Shown here in pieces: positions 1 through 5,442 of a stretch of DNA of 5,442 bases (the first letter of the stretch is position 1; each line of letters begins with the position of its first letter). Below the pieces are notes generated by a model, which worked only from the letters and a program-made list of their open reading frames with translations, ran no database searches and was not told where the DNA came from. Made by a program: the position numbers and the translations under genes. This stretch comes from DATNBT01 sp964579765. Its GTDB lineage: Bacteria > Acidobacteriota > Vicinamibacteria > Vicinamibacterales > CAVVIG01. The stretch spans positions 1-5,442 of the forward strand of contig CAZOIK010000074.1 in NCBI GenBank assembly GCA_964579765.1. The letters run 5' to 3'.

Positions 1-1722
1 GCGGCCGGCGATCTGGCGGCCGTGCGGCAGGACGCCGACGTCTGCGTCGAGGTGGCACGCGTCGCTCGCGATCCGCTGCGCGGCGTCCGCGCGCAGCTGC
101 TGCTGTGCGAGCAGCTCCGGCGGACAGGACCGCGCGACGAGGCGATGAAGATCTTTGCGCGGCTGCGGCGTCTGCCTGCCTCCGTCCTCCCGCGCATCGT
201 TCGCTGCCGCCGCGACCTGGTGGGCGAGCTGCTTGGCGCGGAGGGGGCCCACGCCGCGATCCTGGCCAGGCACATCGCGGCGAGCGGCTTACAGGCGCTT
301 GCCCTGTATGTGCCGGCTGAGGCGCGCGCGACGCGCCGCTCCGGCCAGGCATGCACGCCGATCGACGATGCGATCGACGTGCTGCGCGTCTGTCAGGACG
401 CCGCCGACGAGTGTGCGACGCTGACGCTCGTCTGCGAGCAGGTGCAGCAGCGCACCGGTGCCGTCGCCGCCGGGTTCTTCGGTGTCGAAGCCGGGGGGCT
501 GGCCAGGTTGGCCTCGCGCGGTCCGCGCCTCGACGCGGGCACCGCGCAGCGCGCCGTCGATGCGCGCGTGGTGATCGCGCCGCATCAGCTGGACGAACGG
601 ATCGATGCCGCCGCGCCGGTTCAATACGGCGGCCAGACGATCGGCGCGTTCGCGCTGCGTTGGGTGATTGGGCGCACGCCGGATGCGGACTACGTCGGCG
701 CCGTCTTGTCCATGTCCGCGGCCGCGGCGGGGCCGATCGTCGCGGCGGCGCTCGCGAGCCGGCGCCAGCCTGATCTGGGCGTGTGCGGCGGCCTGCTCGG
801 CGTCAGCGACGCCATCGTCGAAATGCGGCGCGCGGTGACGCGATCGGCGGCCGCGCCCTTCGCGGTACTGATCGAGGGCGAAAGCGGCAGCGGCAAAGAG
901 CTCGTCGCGCGCGCGATTCATCATGGTGGCCTGCGCCGCTCGCGGCCGTTCGTCACCCTCAACTGCGCGGCGCTGCCCGACGATCTCGTCGAATCGGAGC
1001 TCTTCGGCCACGCGCGCGGGGCGTTTACGGGCGCGGTGGCCGAGCGCGTCGGCGTCTTCGAGGAGGCGCATACGGGCACGCTGTTCCTCGACGAAGTGGG
1101 CGAGCTGTCGGGACGCGCCCAGGCCAAGCTGCTGCGCGTCATCCAGGAAGGCGAGCTGCGCCGCATCGGCGAGAACACGTCACGCCGGATCGACGTCCGC
1201 ATCGTCTCGGCCACCAACCGCGATCTGCGCGCCGAGTCGGCCGCCGGCCGGTTCCGCCTCGATCTGCGCTATCGCCTCGACGTCGTCCGCATCAGCGTCC
1301 CGCCGCTGCGCGAGCGCCGGGAGGACATCCCGATGCTCGCCGAGCACATCTGGCGGGACGCCACCGCGCGCTCTGGCAGCCACGCGACGCTCAGCCCGGC
1401 GGTCGTGGCTGCGCTCGTGCGCTACGACTGGCCGGGCAACGTGCGCGAGCTGCAGAACGTGCTGGCCTCGCTCGTCGTTCGGGTCGGACGACGCGGTGCC
1501 GTGCCCCTGACGGCGCTGCCGCCGGTCTTCACCGACGCGCCGTCGTCGGAGTCGCGTCGGCTGGACGCCGCCCGGCGAGCGTTCGACGAAAGCTTCGTGA
1601 GGGCCGCGCTGGTCCGCTGCGGCGGCCGTCGTGCGCACGCGGCCAGCGAGCTTGGGCTGACGCGCCAGGGGCTCGCCAAGCTCGTCGCGCGGCTGGGGAT
1701 CGACGACAGCGCGCTGTCATGA
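1..1722 (+). CDS. Sigma-54-dependent transcriptional activator (GAF-like + AAA+ + Fis HTH), 5' partial
   Basis: This is an enhancer-binding protein that remodels RNA polymerase-sigma54 by ATP hydrolysis. The frame is open to the left edge, so the true start is probably upstream; the first in-frame start codon is GTG at 22, used for numbering here. Residues about 1-100 are helical and faintly TPR-like. Residues about 128-246 resemble a GAF sensor domain. The AAA+ domain spans about 257-427 and shows Walker A GESGSGKE (286-293), the sigma54-contact loop GAFTGA (333-338), Walker B LFLDE (354-358), SATNRD (396-401) and FRLDLRYRL, whose R412 and R418 match the PspF arginine fingers. YDWPGNVREL follows at 468-477. 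The C-terminus (about 539-560) is a Fis-type helix-turn-helix. No response-regulator receiver domain is visible, so control is probably by ligand or protein binding to the N-terminal half. All catalytic motifs are intact. The target genes cannot be deduced, and no convincing -24/-12 promoter occurs in the window. Confidence 0.95.
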   Translation, partial: AAGDLAAVRQDADVCVEVARVARDPLRGVRAQLLLCEQLRRTGPRDEAMKIFARLRRLPASVLPRIVRCRRDLVGELLGAEGAHAAILARHIAASGLQALALYVPAEARATRRSGQACTPIDDAIDVLRVCQDAADECATLTLVCEQVQQRTGAVAAGFFGVEAGGLARLASRGPRLDAGTAQRAVDARVVIAPHQLDERIDAAAPVQYGGQTIGAFALRWVIGRTPDADYVGAVLSMSAAAAGPIVAAALASRRQPDLGVCGGLLGVSDAIVEMRRAVTRSAAAPFAVLIEGESGSGKELVARAIHHGGLRRSRPFVTLNCAALPDDLVESELFGHARGAFTGAVAERVGVFEEAHTGTLFLDEVGELSGRAQAKLLRVIQEGELRRIGENTSRRIDVRIVSATNRDLRAESAAGRFRLDLRYRLDVVRISVPPLRERREDIPMLAEHIWRDATARSGSHATLSPAVVAALVRYDWPGNVRELQNVLASLVVRVGRRGAVPLTALPPVFTDAPSSESRRLDAARRAFDESFVRAALVRCGGRRAHAASELGLTRQGLAKLVARLGIDDSALS

Positions 1723-1907
1723 CGCCGCTGGCCATCGCGCGTGTGGCCGCGTGCTGTTCGCGCTGGCGGTCATCGGCTGGGTCGGCTTCGCGCGCCTCGT
1801 GCGCGCCCAGGGGCCCGCTGGGATTCAACTCGCTCGGCGACGGGCCGCGCGATCTCAGCGACCCGAAGCACCGGCGCCGCGCCGCGCCGGACGACGCGAG
1901 ACCGTGA
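1719..1907 (+). CDS. Doubtful 62-aa ORF, ATGA-coupled to the sigma-54 activator
   Basis: The ATG at 1719 overlaps the stop of the upstream activator (ATGA), as in translationally coupled genes, and the frame runs to a TGA at 1905-1907. The product begins MTPLAIARVAACC and is otherwise Arg/Ala/Pro-rich with no recognisable domain. Its last 53 bases are antisense to the 3' end of the convergent TPR gene. No clear Shine-Dalgarno sequence precedes it. In the neighbouring frame, from 1751, the same DNA reads VLFALAVIGWVGFARLV, a plausible membrane helix. Joining that to the first eleven residues by a one-base shift would give a signal-anchor-like peptide, so a decayed or frameshifted membrane gene is possible. 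It may equally be a chance ORF in GC-rich DNA. Confidence 0.2.
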   Translation: MTPLAIARVAACCSRWRSSAGSASRASCAPRGPLGFNSLGDGPRDLSDPKHRRRAAPDDARP

Positions 1908-3201
1908 GCCCCGCTTGCTGCTGCGCGGTGGCCAGCGCGGCGAGGAGCGCCGGGTCGGAAGCTGCCGCGCCGCTGGCGGCCACGGCGTGCGTCAGCCAGG
2001 CCGCGGCGGTCGCCGGATCGCCCAGCCGCATCGACAGCGACGCGATGCGCGCAGCGGTCTCCGTTGCGTGGTCGTCGTCTCCCTGCAGCGCCGAGTAGTC
2101 GATGAGCGCCTGACGCGCCGCCTCGAGATGCTTCTGGCGTTCGGCGGCCAGCGCGTAGTGATAGAAGGCGCCCGGATCGACCGGATAGCGCGTCGTGGCG
2201 AGCTGCAGCGTCTGTTCGGCGCGATCCACCTGGCCGCGGCGCAGGAGCGCACGCCCGAAGAGCGTCAGGGTGTGGCTGCTCGCGTTGGCGCCGGCGGCCC
2301 GCTCCAGCGCCTGGAGGGCCTTGTTCAGGGCAACCGCGTCGCCGCGGCTCTCCGCATCCTGGAGCCAGACTTCGCCCAGCGCTTCGTACACCCGCGTGTT
2401 GTCGGGCGCCTGTTCCAGCGCGGCGCCAAGCGTCACGATGGCGGGCTCGATGCGGCCGGCGGCCGCCTGCGTTCGCGCGACGTTGATCTGCCGTTCGACA
2501 CGGTCGCGCTGCAGGCCGGCGAGGACCTGCAGCTCGGCGACGGCGTCGGAGCGCCGGTGCTCGTCGCGGTAGAAGTCCGCGAGCTCTTCGCGCGCGGCGG
2601 TGAAGCCGGGCGACATCGCGATCGCCTTTTCGAGGGCGCGCTGCGCATCGGCGCTTCGGCCCAGGTCGCGGAGGGCGAGGCCGAGGACGTAGAACACCTC
2701 GGCTGTCGCGTCCGCACTCTGAGACGGCTTGGCGAGGACGGTGACGGCGCCGCGGGCGTCGCCGGCGCGATAGAGCGCGAGCCCGCGTTTGTACTCCACA
2801 CGGGTCAGGCGGTCGTCGAGCGTCAAGGCTGAGGCATACGCGTCGGCCGCGCGGGCATAGCGCCGCAGCGCGTAAAGGACGTCGCCGAGCTCTTCGCGGG
2901 GTCGGGTGGCGGAGGCGTCGAGGGCGGCGGCGTCGCGGAAGTCGCGGACGGCGGCGTCCAGGTCTCCGCGGCGCTGATATGCCTCGCCGCGGCGCAGACG
3001 GGGCAGCATCGAGTCGGGCCGGAGCGCCGCGGCGCCGCTGTAGGCCTCGACGGCCGCGACTGACTGGTCGGCGCGCAGCGCGGCGTCGCCCTGCGCCAGC
3101 AGGGCACGGTAGTCGCGGTCGCGGATGACCTCGTAGGAGGCGATTGCGGCGGCCGTCGCCACGGCCAGCACGGCGGTCACCAGAAGCGGGCGGCGCATCA
3201 C
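1855..3201 (-). CDS. Membrane-anchored tetratricopeptide-repeat (TPR) protein
   Basis: This 448-residue protein starts with positive residues (MMRR) and a hydrophobic stretch (about 5-23), a signal anchor or uncleaved signal peptide that would place the rest outside the cytoplasmic membrane. From residue 30 to 410 it is an unbroken TPR solenoid of eleven units. Ten are exactly 34 residues (30-63, 64-97, 98-131, 132-165, 166-199, 200-233, 234-267, 309-342, 343-376, 377-410), and unit eight (268-308) carries a 7-residue insertion. A degenerate helix and an Arg/Gly/Ala-rich tail (411-448) end it. TPR solenoids are protein-binding scaffolds, and the partner is unknown. The start is GTG (3201) or the adjacent ATG (3198). 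GAGG lies too close to either to be a normal Shine-Dalgarno, so the mRNA may be leaderless. The gene is divergent from the ECF sigma gene and shares its 86-base control region. The repeat periodicity proves this strand; long plus-strand ORFs across it are shadows. Confidence 0.93.
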   Translation of the reverse strand: MMRRPLLVTAVLAVATAAAIASYEVIRDRDYRALLAQGDAALRADQSVAAVEAYSGAAALRPDSMLPRLRRGEAYQRRGDLDAAVRDFRDAAALDASATRPREELGDVLYALRRYARAADAYASALTLDDRLTRVEYKRGLALYRAGDARGAVTVLAKPSQSADATAEVFYVLGLALRDLGRSADAQRALEKAIAMSPGFTAAREELADFYRDEHRRSDAVAELQVLAGLQRDRVERQINVARTQAAAGRIEPAIVTLGAALEQAPDNTRVYEALGEVWLQDAESRGDAVALNKALQALERAAGANASSHTLTLFGRALLRRGQVDRAEQTLQLATTRYPVDPGAFYHYALAAERQKHLEAARQALIDYSALQGDDDHATETAARIASLSMRLGDPATAAAWLTHAVAASGAAASDPALLAALATAQQQAGLTVSRRPARRGAGASGR

Positions 3202-3222
3202 CTCATCGTATCGGAACTGTCA

Positions 3223-3250
3223 GGAACTTTGGCGAGGCTGAGGTGTCTAA
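3223..3250 (+). promoter_or_regulatory. RpoE/ECF-type promoter, probably autoregulatory
   Basis: GGAACTT at 3223-3229 matches the -35 element of sigma-E-class promoters. A TCTAA at 3246-3250 matches the -10 class, after a spacer of 16 bases. Both elements and the spacing are close to the known E. coli RpoE consensus. Transcription would start near 3256-3258, just upstream of an ECF sigma gene, so positive autoregulation is the simplest reading. A second GGAACT lies ten bases upstream at 3213-3218. The functional assignment is inferred from the motif and its position. Confidence 0.7.
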
Positions 3251-3263
3251 GTTGGTTATAGTG

Positions 3264-3287
3264 AAGGAGGTTGTCGGGAATCTCCTT
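3264..3287 (+). promoter_or_regulatory. Hairpin sequestering the Shine-Dalgarno of the ECF sigma gene
   Basis: AAGGAGGTT (3264-3272) pairs with AATCTCCTT (3279-3287) to form a 9-bp stem (eight Watson-Crick pairs and one G-U) closed by the six-base loop GTCGGG. The 5' arm contains a perfect seven-base anti-16S match, AAGGAGG. The 3' arm ends immediately before the GTG start at 3288. In the linear mRNA the SD is 17 bases from that GTG, too far for ordinary initiation, and when folded it is hidden. This could be a translational switch (RNA thermometer or protein-responsive), an operator palindrome in DNA, or part of the coding region if the true start is the upstream GTG at 3261. Confidence 0.5.
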
Positions 3288-3893
3288 GTGAAAGACGCCA
3301 GAGTCGCCAGCTGGCCGGACGTCGGTGTCCGCGAAGCTTCGCTCGTGCAGCGGTGCGCATCGCGCGACGAAGCCGCGTGCGCGGAGCTCGTCGCCGAGCA
3401 CCAGCGGATGGTGGTGCAGCTCGCGGTCAACCTGCTCGGTGATCGCGACGAGGCGCTCGATCTCTCCCAGGAGGTCTTTCTCCGTGTCTTCCGCACGATC
3501 CACCGCTTCCGCGGCCAGTCGAGCCTGCGGACCTGGATCTACCGCATCGCCGTCAACCAGGCGCGCAACCGCCATCGGCTCTGGCGGCGGCGCCACCGCA
3601 GCGATCAGGTCTCGCTCGACGCGCACATCGCGGCGCACGGCGACTTCCCGTCCACGCTCGGCCTGCGGCCCGACCGCGTGTTCGAGCAGAAGCAGCTCGG
3701 CGAGCGGCTGCAGGGCGCCCTCGACCGGCTGCCGTTCGATCAGCGCACCGTCGTCGTCCTGCGCGAGATCGACGGGTTGAGCTACGAAGACATCGCGTAT
3801 TCGCTCGGCGTGGCGATTGGCACGGTGAAGTCGCGCTTGACGCGCGCGCGCCAGGCGCTTCGCGAGGATTTGCGGACGGAGAAGACATCATGA
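3288..3893 (+). CDS. ECF-family RNA polymerase sigma factor (RpoE-like)
   Basis: The 201-residue product has the two-domain architecture and usual length of extracytoplasmic-function sigma factors. Sigma region 2 lies at about 33-99, with the core-binding and -10-recognition segment DEALDLSQEVFLRVFR (54-69) and FRGQSSLRTWIYRIAVNQARN (74-94, in which W83 and N90 are typical). Region 4 lies at about 138-191, with LPFDQRTVVVLREIDGLSYEDIA followed by the HTH GVAIGTVKSRLTRARQAL (174-191) that reads the -35 element. The start was set at GTG 3288 because the conserved part begins near residue 14. In-frame GTG 3261 (210 aa, almost leaderless from the predicted promoter) and TTG 3252 remain possible. 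The stop overlaps the anti-sigma start by ATGA, so the two are coupled. No receiver or C-terminal sensory extension is present, so control is expected through the adjacent anti-sigma factor. Confidence 0.95.
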   Translation: MKDARVASWPDVGVREASLVQRCASRDEAACAELVAEHQRMVVQLAVNLLGDRDEALDLSQEVFLRVFRTIHRFRGQSSLRTWIYRIAVNQARNRHRLWRRRHRSDQVSLDAHIAAHGDFPSTLGLRPDRVFEQKQLGERLQGALDRLPFDQRTVVVLREIDGLSYEDIAYSLGVAIGTVKSRLTRARQALREDLRTEKTS

Positions 3894-4699
3894 CGGCGCT
3901 CTCATGCGCGGCGGCGCGGCCGCTTCTTCAGGCGTACCACGACGAAGAACTCCCGGTGCCCGATCAGATTGCGGTCGCGGCGCACGTGAGCGGCTGCGCG
4001 GAGTGTCGCGCGGAGCTGGCCGAGCTCGAAGATCTCGGAGACATGCTGCGCCGCGAGGCGCCCGGTCACATGCCGCTGCCGTGCGACGAAGCGCGGCACT
4101 TCGCGGCCGCGATCGTGAACCGTGCCCGCGTCGAGGACAACGCGTCGTTTGTGTCGTCGGTCCGCGGAATCTTCGACGACCGCCGCGTCGTCTACTCGGC
4201 GCTCGGGGCGACGGTCGCCACGCTCGCGTGTCTCGTCGTCATGCTCGGGATGATGCATTTCGGCGCCAGCGAACGCACCGACTCGCTGGCCGGCATGCTG
4301 AACGTGCTGTCGGGGCCGCCCGCGCCCGCGCAGCCGCTCATCATTCGGCCGATCTTCGTTGACGCGCGCATCACCATGCCGCGCGCGCTCGAGTTCTCGG
4401 CGAGCGAAGCCGACGAGTCGGTGCTGGCGCTGAGCGGCGTCGTGACGTCGGAGGGCCGCGTGTCGAACATCGAGGTCAACGACGGGAACGGGGGCGTCGC
4501 GATGGCCGCGATGGACGCGAAGCGCATTCAGACGCTGGTCACCGCGATGGCGCAAACGCGGTTCGAGCCGGTGATGAAGGAAGGCGATCCCGTCGCGGTG
4601 AACATGGTATGGTTCGTCGCGCACACGACCGTTCGCGGCAGCCACCGCCACCTGAGCAACGGCCCGCGCCCGAACACCTCGCGTCGGCGCTCGGCCTGA
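3890..4699 (+). CDS. Transmembrane zinc-finger (ZAS/zf-HC2) anti-sigma factor with a TonB-C-like outer domain
   Basis: This 269-residue protein should hold the preceding ECF sigma factor inactive at the membrane. The cytoplasmic N-terminus carries the ZAS signature H32-x3-C36-x2-C39, with C6 as the likely fourth ligand region. One membrane helix spans about 100-123. The exported part begins with a Pro/Ala-rich linker (142-150). It then forms a compact domain (about 155-248) with LSGVVTSEGRVSNIEV (181-196) and TRFEPVMKEGDPVAVNMVWFV (223-243), the strand and W/F-x-P-x3-x-G-x-P-V pattern seen in TonB C-terminal domains. A basic tail ends the protein. GGAG at 3878-3881, eight bases upstream of the ATG, serves as the ribosome site, and the ATGA overlap couples it to sigma for stoichiometric synthesis. 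The anti-sigma call is firm. The TonB-like assignment rests on pattern recognition and needs a profile search. Confidence 0.9.
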   Translation: MTALSCAAARPLLQAYHDEELPVPDQIAVAAHVSGCAECRAELAELEDLGDMLRREAPGHMPLPCDEARHFAAAIVNRARVEDNASFVSSVRGIFDDRRVVYSALGATVATLACLVVMLGMMHFGASERTDSLAGMLNVLSGPPAPAQPLIIRPIFVDARITMPRALEFSASEADESVLALSGVVTSEGRVSNIEVNDGNGGVAMAAMDAKRIQTLVTAMAQTRFEPVMKEGDPVAVNMVWFVAHTTVRGSHRHLSNGPRPNTSRRRSA

Positions 4700-4710
4700 G
4701 AACAGCCGCC

Positions 4711-4768
4711 TTGTAGTGCAGGCCTTCAGGCCTGCACCGCCGGGCAGACCTGAAGGTCTGCACTACAA
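4711..4768. repeat. REP-like nested palindrome between convergent genes
   Basis: Two arms (4711-4735 and 4744-4768) are inverted copies over 25 bases, with 23 Watson-Crick pairs, one G-T wobble and one C-A mismatch, around the eight-base centre ACCGCCGG. Each arm is itself a palindrome. Hairpin one pairs GTGCAGGCCT (4716-4725) with AGGCCTGCAC (4728-4737) around TC. Hairpin two pairs GCAGACCT (4744-4751) with AGGTCTGC (4754-4761) around GA. The two differences between the arms are a matched G-to-A and C-to-T pair that keeps both small hairpins perfect. Position between two gene ends and this structure resemble REP/BIME elements. It may also stop transcription or protect mRNA 3' ends from both sides, although no T-tract is present. 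Confidence 0.8.
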
Positions 4769-4785
4769 CAGGGATGTGACAGCCG

Positions 4786-5442
4786 CTACGGCTTCGCGAC
4801 GTAGCTGGTATCGGAGTTGTTCATCGAGTCCGACGCGCGAAGCGTGAGGCCGCTGTCGTCGAGCGCGCCGTCGAGCGTCAGATCGTAGCGCTCGCTCTTC
4901 GAATCCGCGATTCCATCCACCGGAAAGATCGCCGTCCAGCGCCGGCCGCCGTCACGCGAGTACTCGACGCGGCCGATGGGCGAGTCGGCATCCGTAGCCG
5001 TGAACGAAACCGCCGTGGTACCGCCGGTCGCCCGCACGCGGGTGACGGCGATCGCCGGCGGCGTGTGGTCGATCTGAAACGCCGTGCTGTCCCGTTCACC
5101 CGAGAGCGCGGCATCGGCGGGGTTCGACGGCGCGTCGGACGCGACGATCCGGATGAAGTAGGTGCCGTTCGTCACGGTGGTGGTGTCCCACACGAAGATC
5201 GGGTCCACGAGACCGCGGCGCAGGACTGTCCACGCCGTCTCGCCCTCGCGGCGGTACAGCACGCTGTAGGTCAGGTCGTCGTCGTTCTCGTCGTCGGCGC
5301 GCCAGACGAACGTCTGCAGGTTCTTCTCGTAGGTGCGGCGACCGAGCTGCGGCGACGACGACGTCGCCTGCGGCGTCTGGGCGGCGTTGGTCAGCTGGCG
5401 CTCCGGCGTCGTCTGATCGCCGAAGCCGGCGAGCTCGGGTTC
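4786..5442 (-). CDS. C-terminal part of a large protein with tandem Ig/FN3-like modules (5' partial)
   Basis: The frame is open from the right edge to a TAG at 4786-4788, giving 218 visible residues; the internal GTG at 5262 is not needed as a start. A polar Thr/Gln/Ser linker (about 10-35) precedes two beta-sandwich-like modules. The first (about 37-124) shows FVWRADDEND, YSVLYRREGETAW and TNGTYFIRIVASD, typical of fibronectin-III/Ig-like repeats. The second starts with DHTPPAIAV (125-133) and continues with VSFTATDADSPIGRVEYSRD and RWTAIFPVDG, like the Big/FN3 repeats of secreted proteins. No membrane anchor, sorting motif or catalytic residue is seen at the C-terminus. Such modules usually follow a beta-propeller or enzyme domain in exported proteins, but the N-terminal part is outside the window, so the function is unknown. 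It converges on the anti-sigma gene, separated by the REP-like repeat. Confidence 0.85.
   Translation of the reverse strand, partial: EPELAGFGDQTTPERQLTNAAQTPQATSSSPQLGRRTYEKNLQTFVWRADDENDDDLTYSVLYRREGETAWTVLRRGLVDPIFVWDTTTVTNGTYFIRIVASDAPSNPADAALSGERDSTAFQIDHTPPAIAVTRVRATGGTTAVSFTATDADSPIGRVEYSRDGGRRWTAIFPVDGIADSKSERYDLTLDGALDDSGLTLRASDSMNNSDTSYVAKP

Noticed and set aside
289..1071. 260-codon ORF on the minus strand across the sigma-54 activator
   Set aside because: Arg/Ala-rich translation with no domain. The plus strand encodes intact AAA+ motifs over the same bases, so this is a shadow of GC-rich codon bias.
783..1718. Upstream part of a long plus-strand ORF in the frame of the small 1719-1907 ORF
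   Set aside because: Overlaps the AAA+ domain out of frame, and its composition is that of a shadow ORF.
1790..1806. GCGCGC-CTCGT-GCGCGC hairpin as a terminator between the activator and the TPR gene
   Set aside because: Only a 6-bp stem, no T-tract, and such alternating GC strings are expected by chance in this composition.
1741..2832. 363-codon ORF on the plus strand across the TPR gene
   Set aside because: The minus strand shows regular 34-residue TPR periodicity over the same bases; the plus-strand product has no recognisable domain.
3218..3223. CTGACA on the minus strand as a -35 box for the TPR gene
   Set aside because: A -10 box at normal spacing would fall inside the start codon region, and none is seen there.
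3257..3262. TATAGT as a housekeeping -10 box for the sigma gene
   Set aside because: No TTGACA-like element 16-18 bases upstream; the ECF-type boxes fit much better.
3271..3291. Six-codon upstream ORF (TTG 3271 to TGA 3291) overlapping the GTG start
   Set aside because: The SD directly abuts the TTG with no spacer, so initiation there is unlikely; kept only as a curiosity.
3815..3835. TGGCAC resembling a sigma-54 -24 box
   Set aside because: No GC-containing -12 box at the right spacing, and it lies inside region 4 of the sigma gene, where it encodes conserved residues.

Overview
The window is very GC-rich, densely coded DNA from a bacterium. The gene mix is a sigma-54 enhancer-binding protein, an ECF sigma/anti-sigma pair, a membrane-anchored TPR protein and a large secreted-looking beta-sandwich protein, with a REP-like double palindrome between genes. 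This would fit a soil Acidobacteriota (Vicinamibacteria-like) or a deltaproteobacterial-type genome. The taxon is inferred from style only, because no marker gene is present.

Layout from left to right. (1) Positions 1-1722 (+) hold the C-terminal part of a sigma-54-dependent transcriptional activator. It has a helical, possibly TPR-like segment, a GAF-like sensor, an AAA+ domain with GAFTGA, and a Fis-type HTH; its N-terminus lies outside the window. (2) A doubtful 62-codon ORF (1719-1907, +) starts in an ATGA overlap with that gene and runs into the 3' end of the next gene. (3) Positions 1855-3201 (-) encode an N-terminally anchored TPR solenoid with eleven near-perfect 34-residue repeats. 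(4) Positions 3202-3287 form a divergent control region. It holds a near-consensus RpoE/ECF-type promoter (GGAACTT, 16 bases, TCTAA) pointing at the sigma gene, followed by a 9-bp hairpin that encloses a perfect AAGGAGG and ends at the GTG start. (5) Positions 3288-3893 (+) encode the ECF sigma factor. (6) Positions 3890-4699 (+) encode its anti-sigma factor, translationally coupled through ATGA, with a zinc-finger (ZAS/zf-HC2) N-terminus, one membrane helix and an extracytoplasmic domain resembling the TonB C-terminal fold. (7) Positions 4711-4768 are a REP-like nested palindrome between convergent genes. (8) Positions 4786-5442 (-) are the C-terminal end of a large protein with tandem Ig/FN3-like modules; its start lies beyond the right edge.

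The functional core is the sigma/anti-sigma operon at 3223-4699. The likely circuit is that a cell-envelope signal sensed by the extracytoplasmic domain releases the sigma factor, which then reads its own promoter. The SD-sequestering hairpin may add translational control. The divergent TPR gene shares the 86-base control region and may belong to the same envelope-stress response; this is inferred from position only. No tRNA, rRNA, CRISPR or transposase gene was seen.
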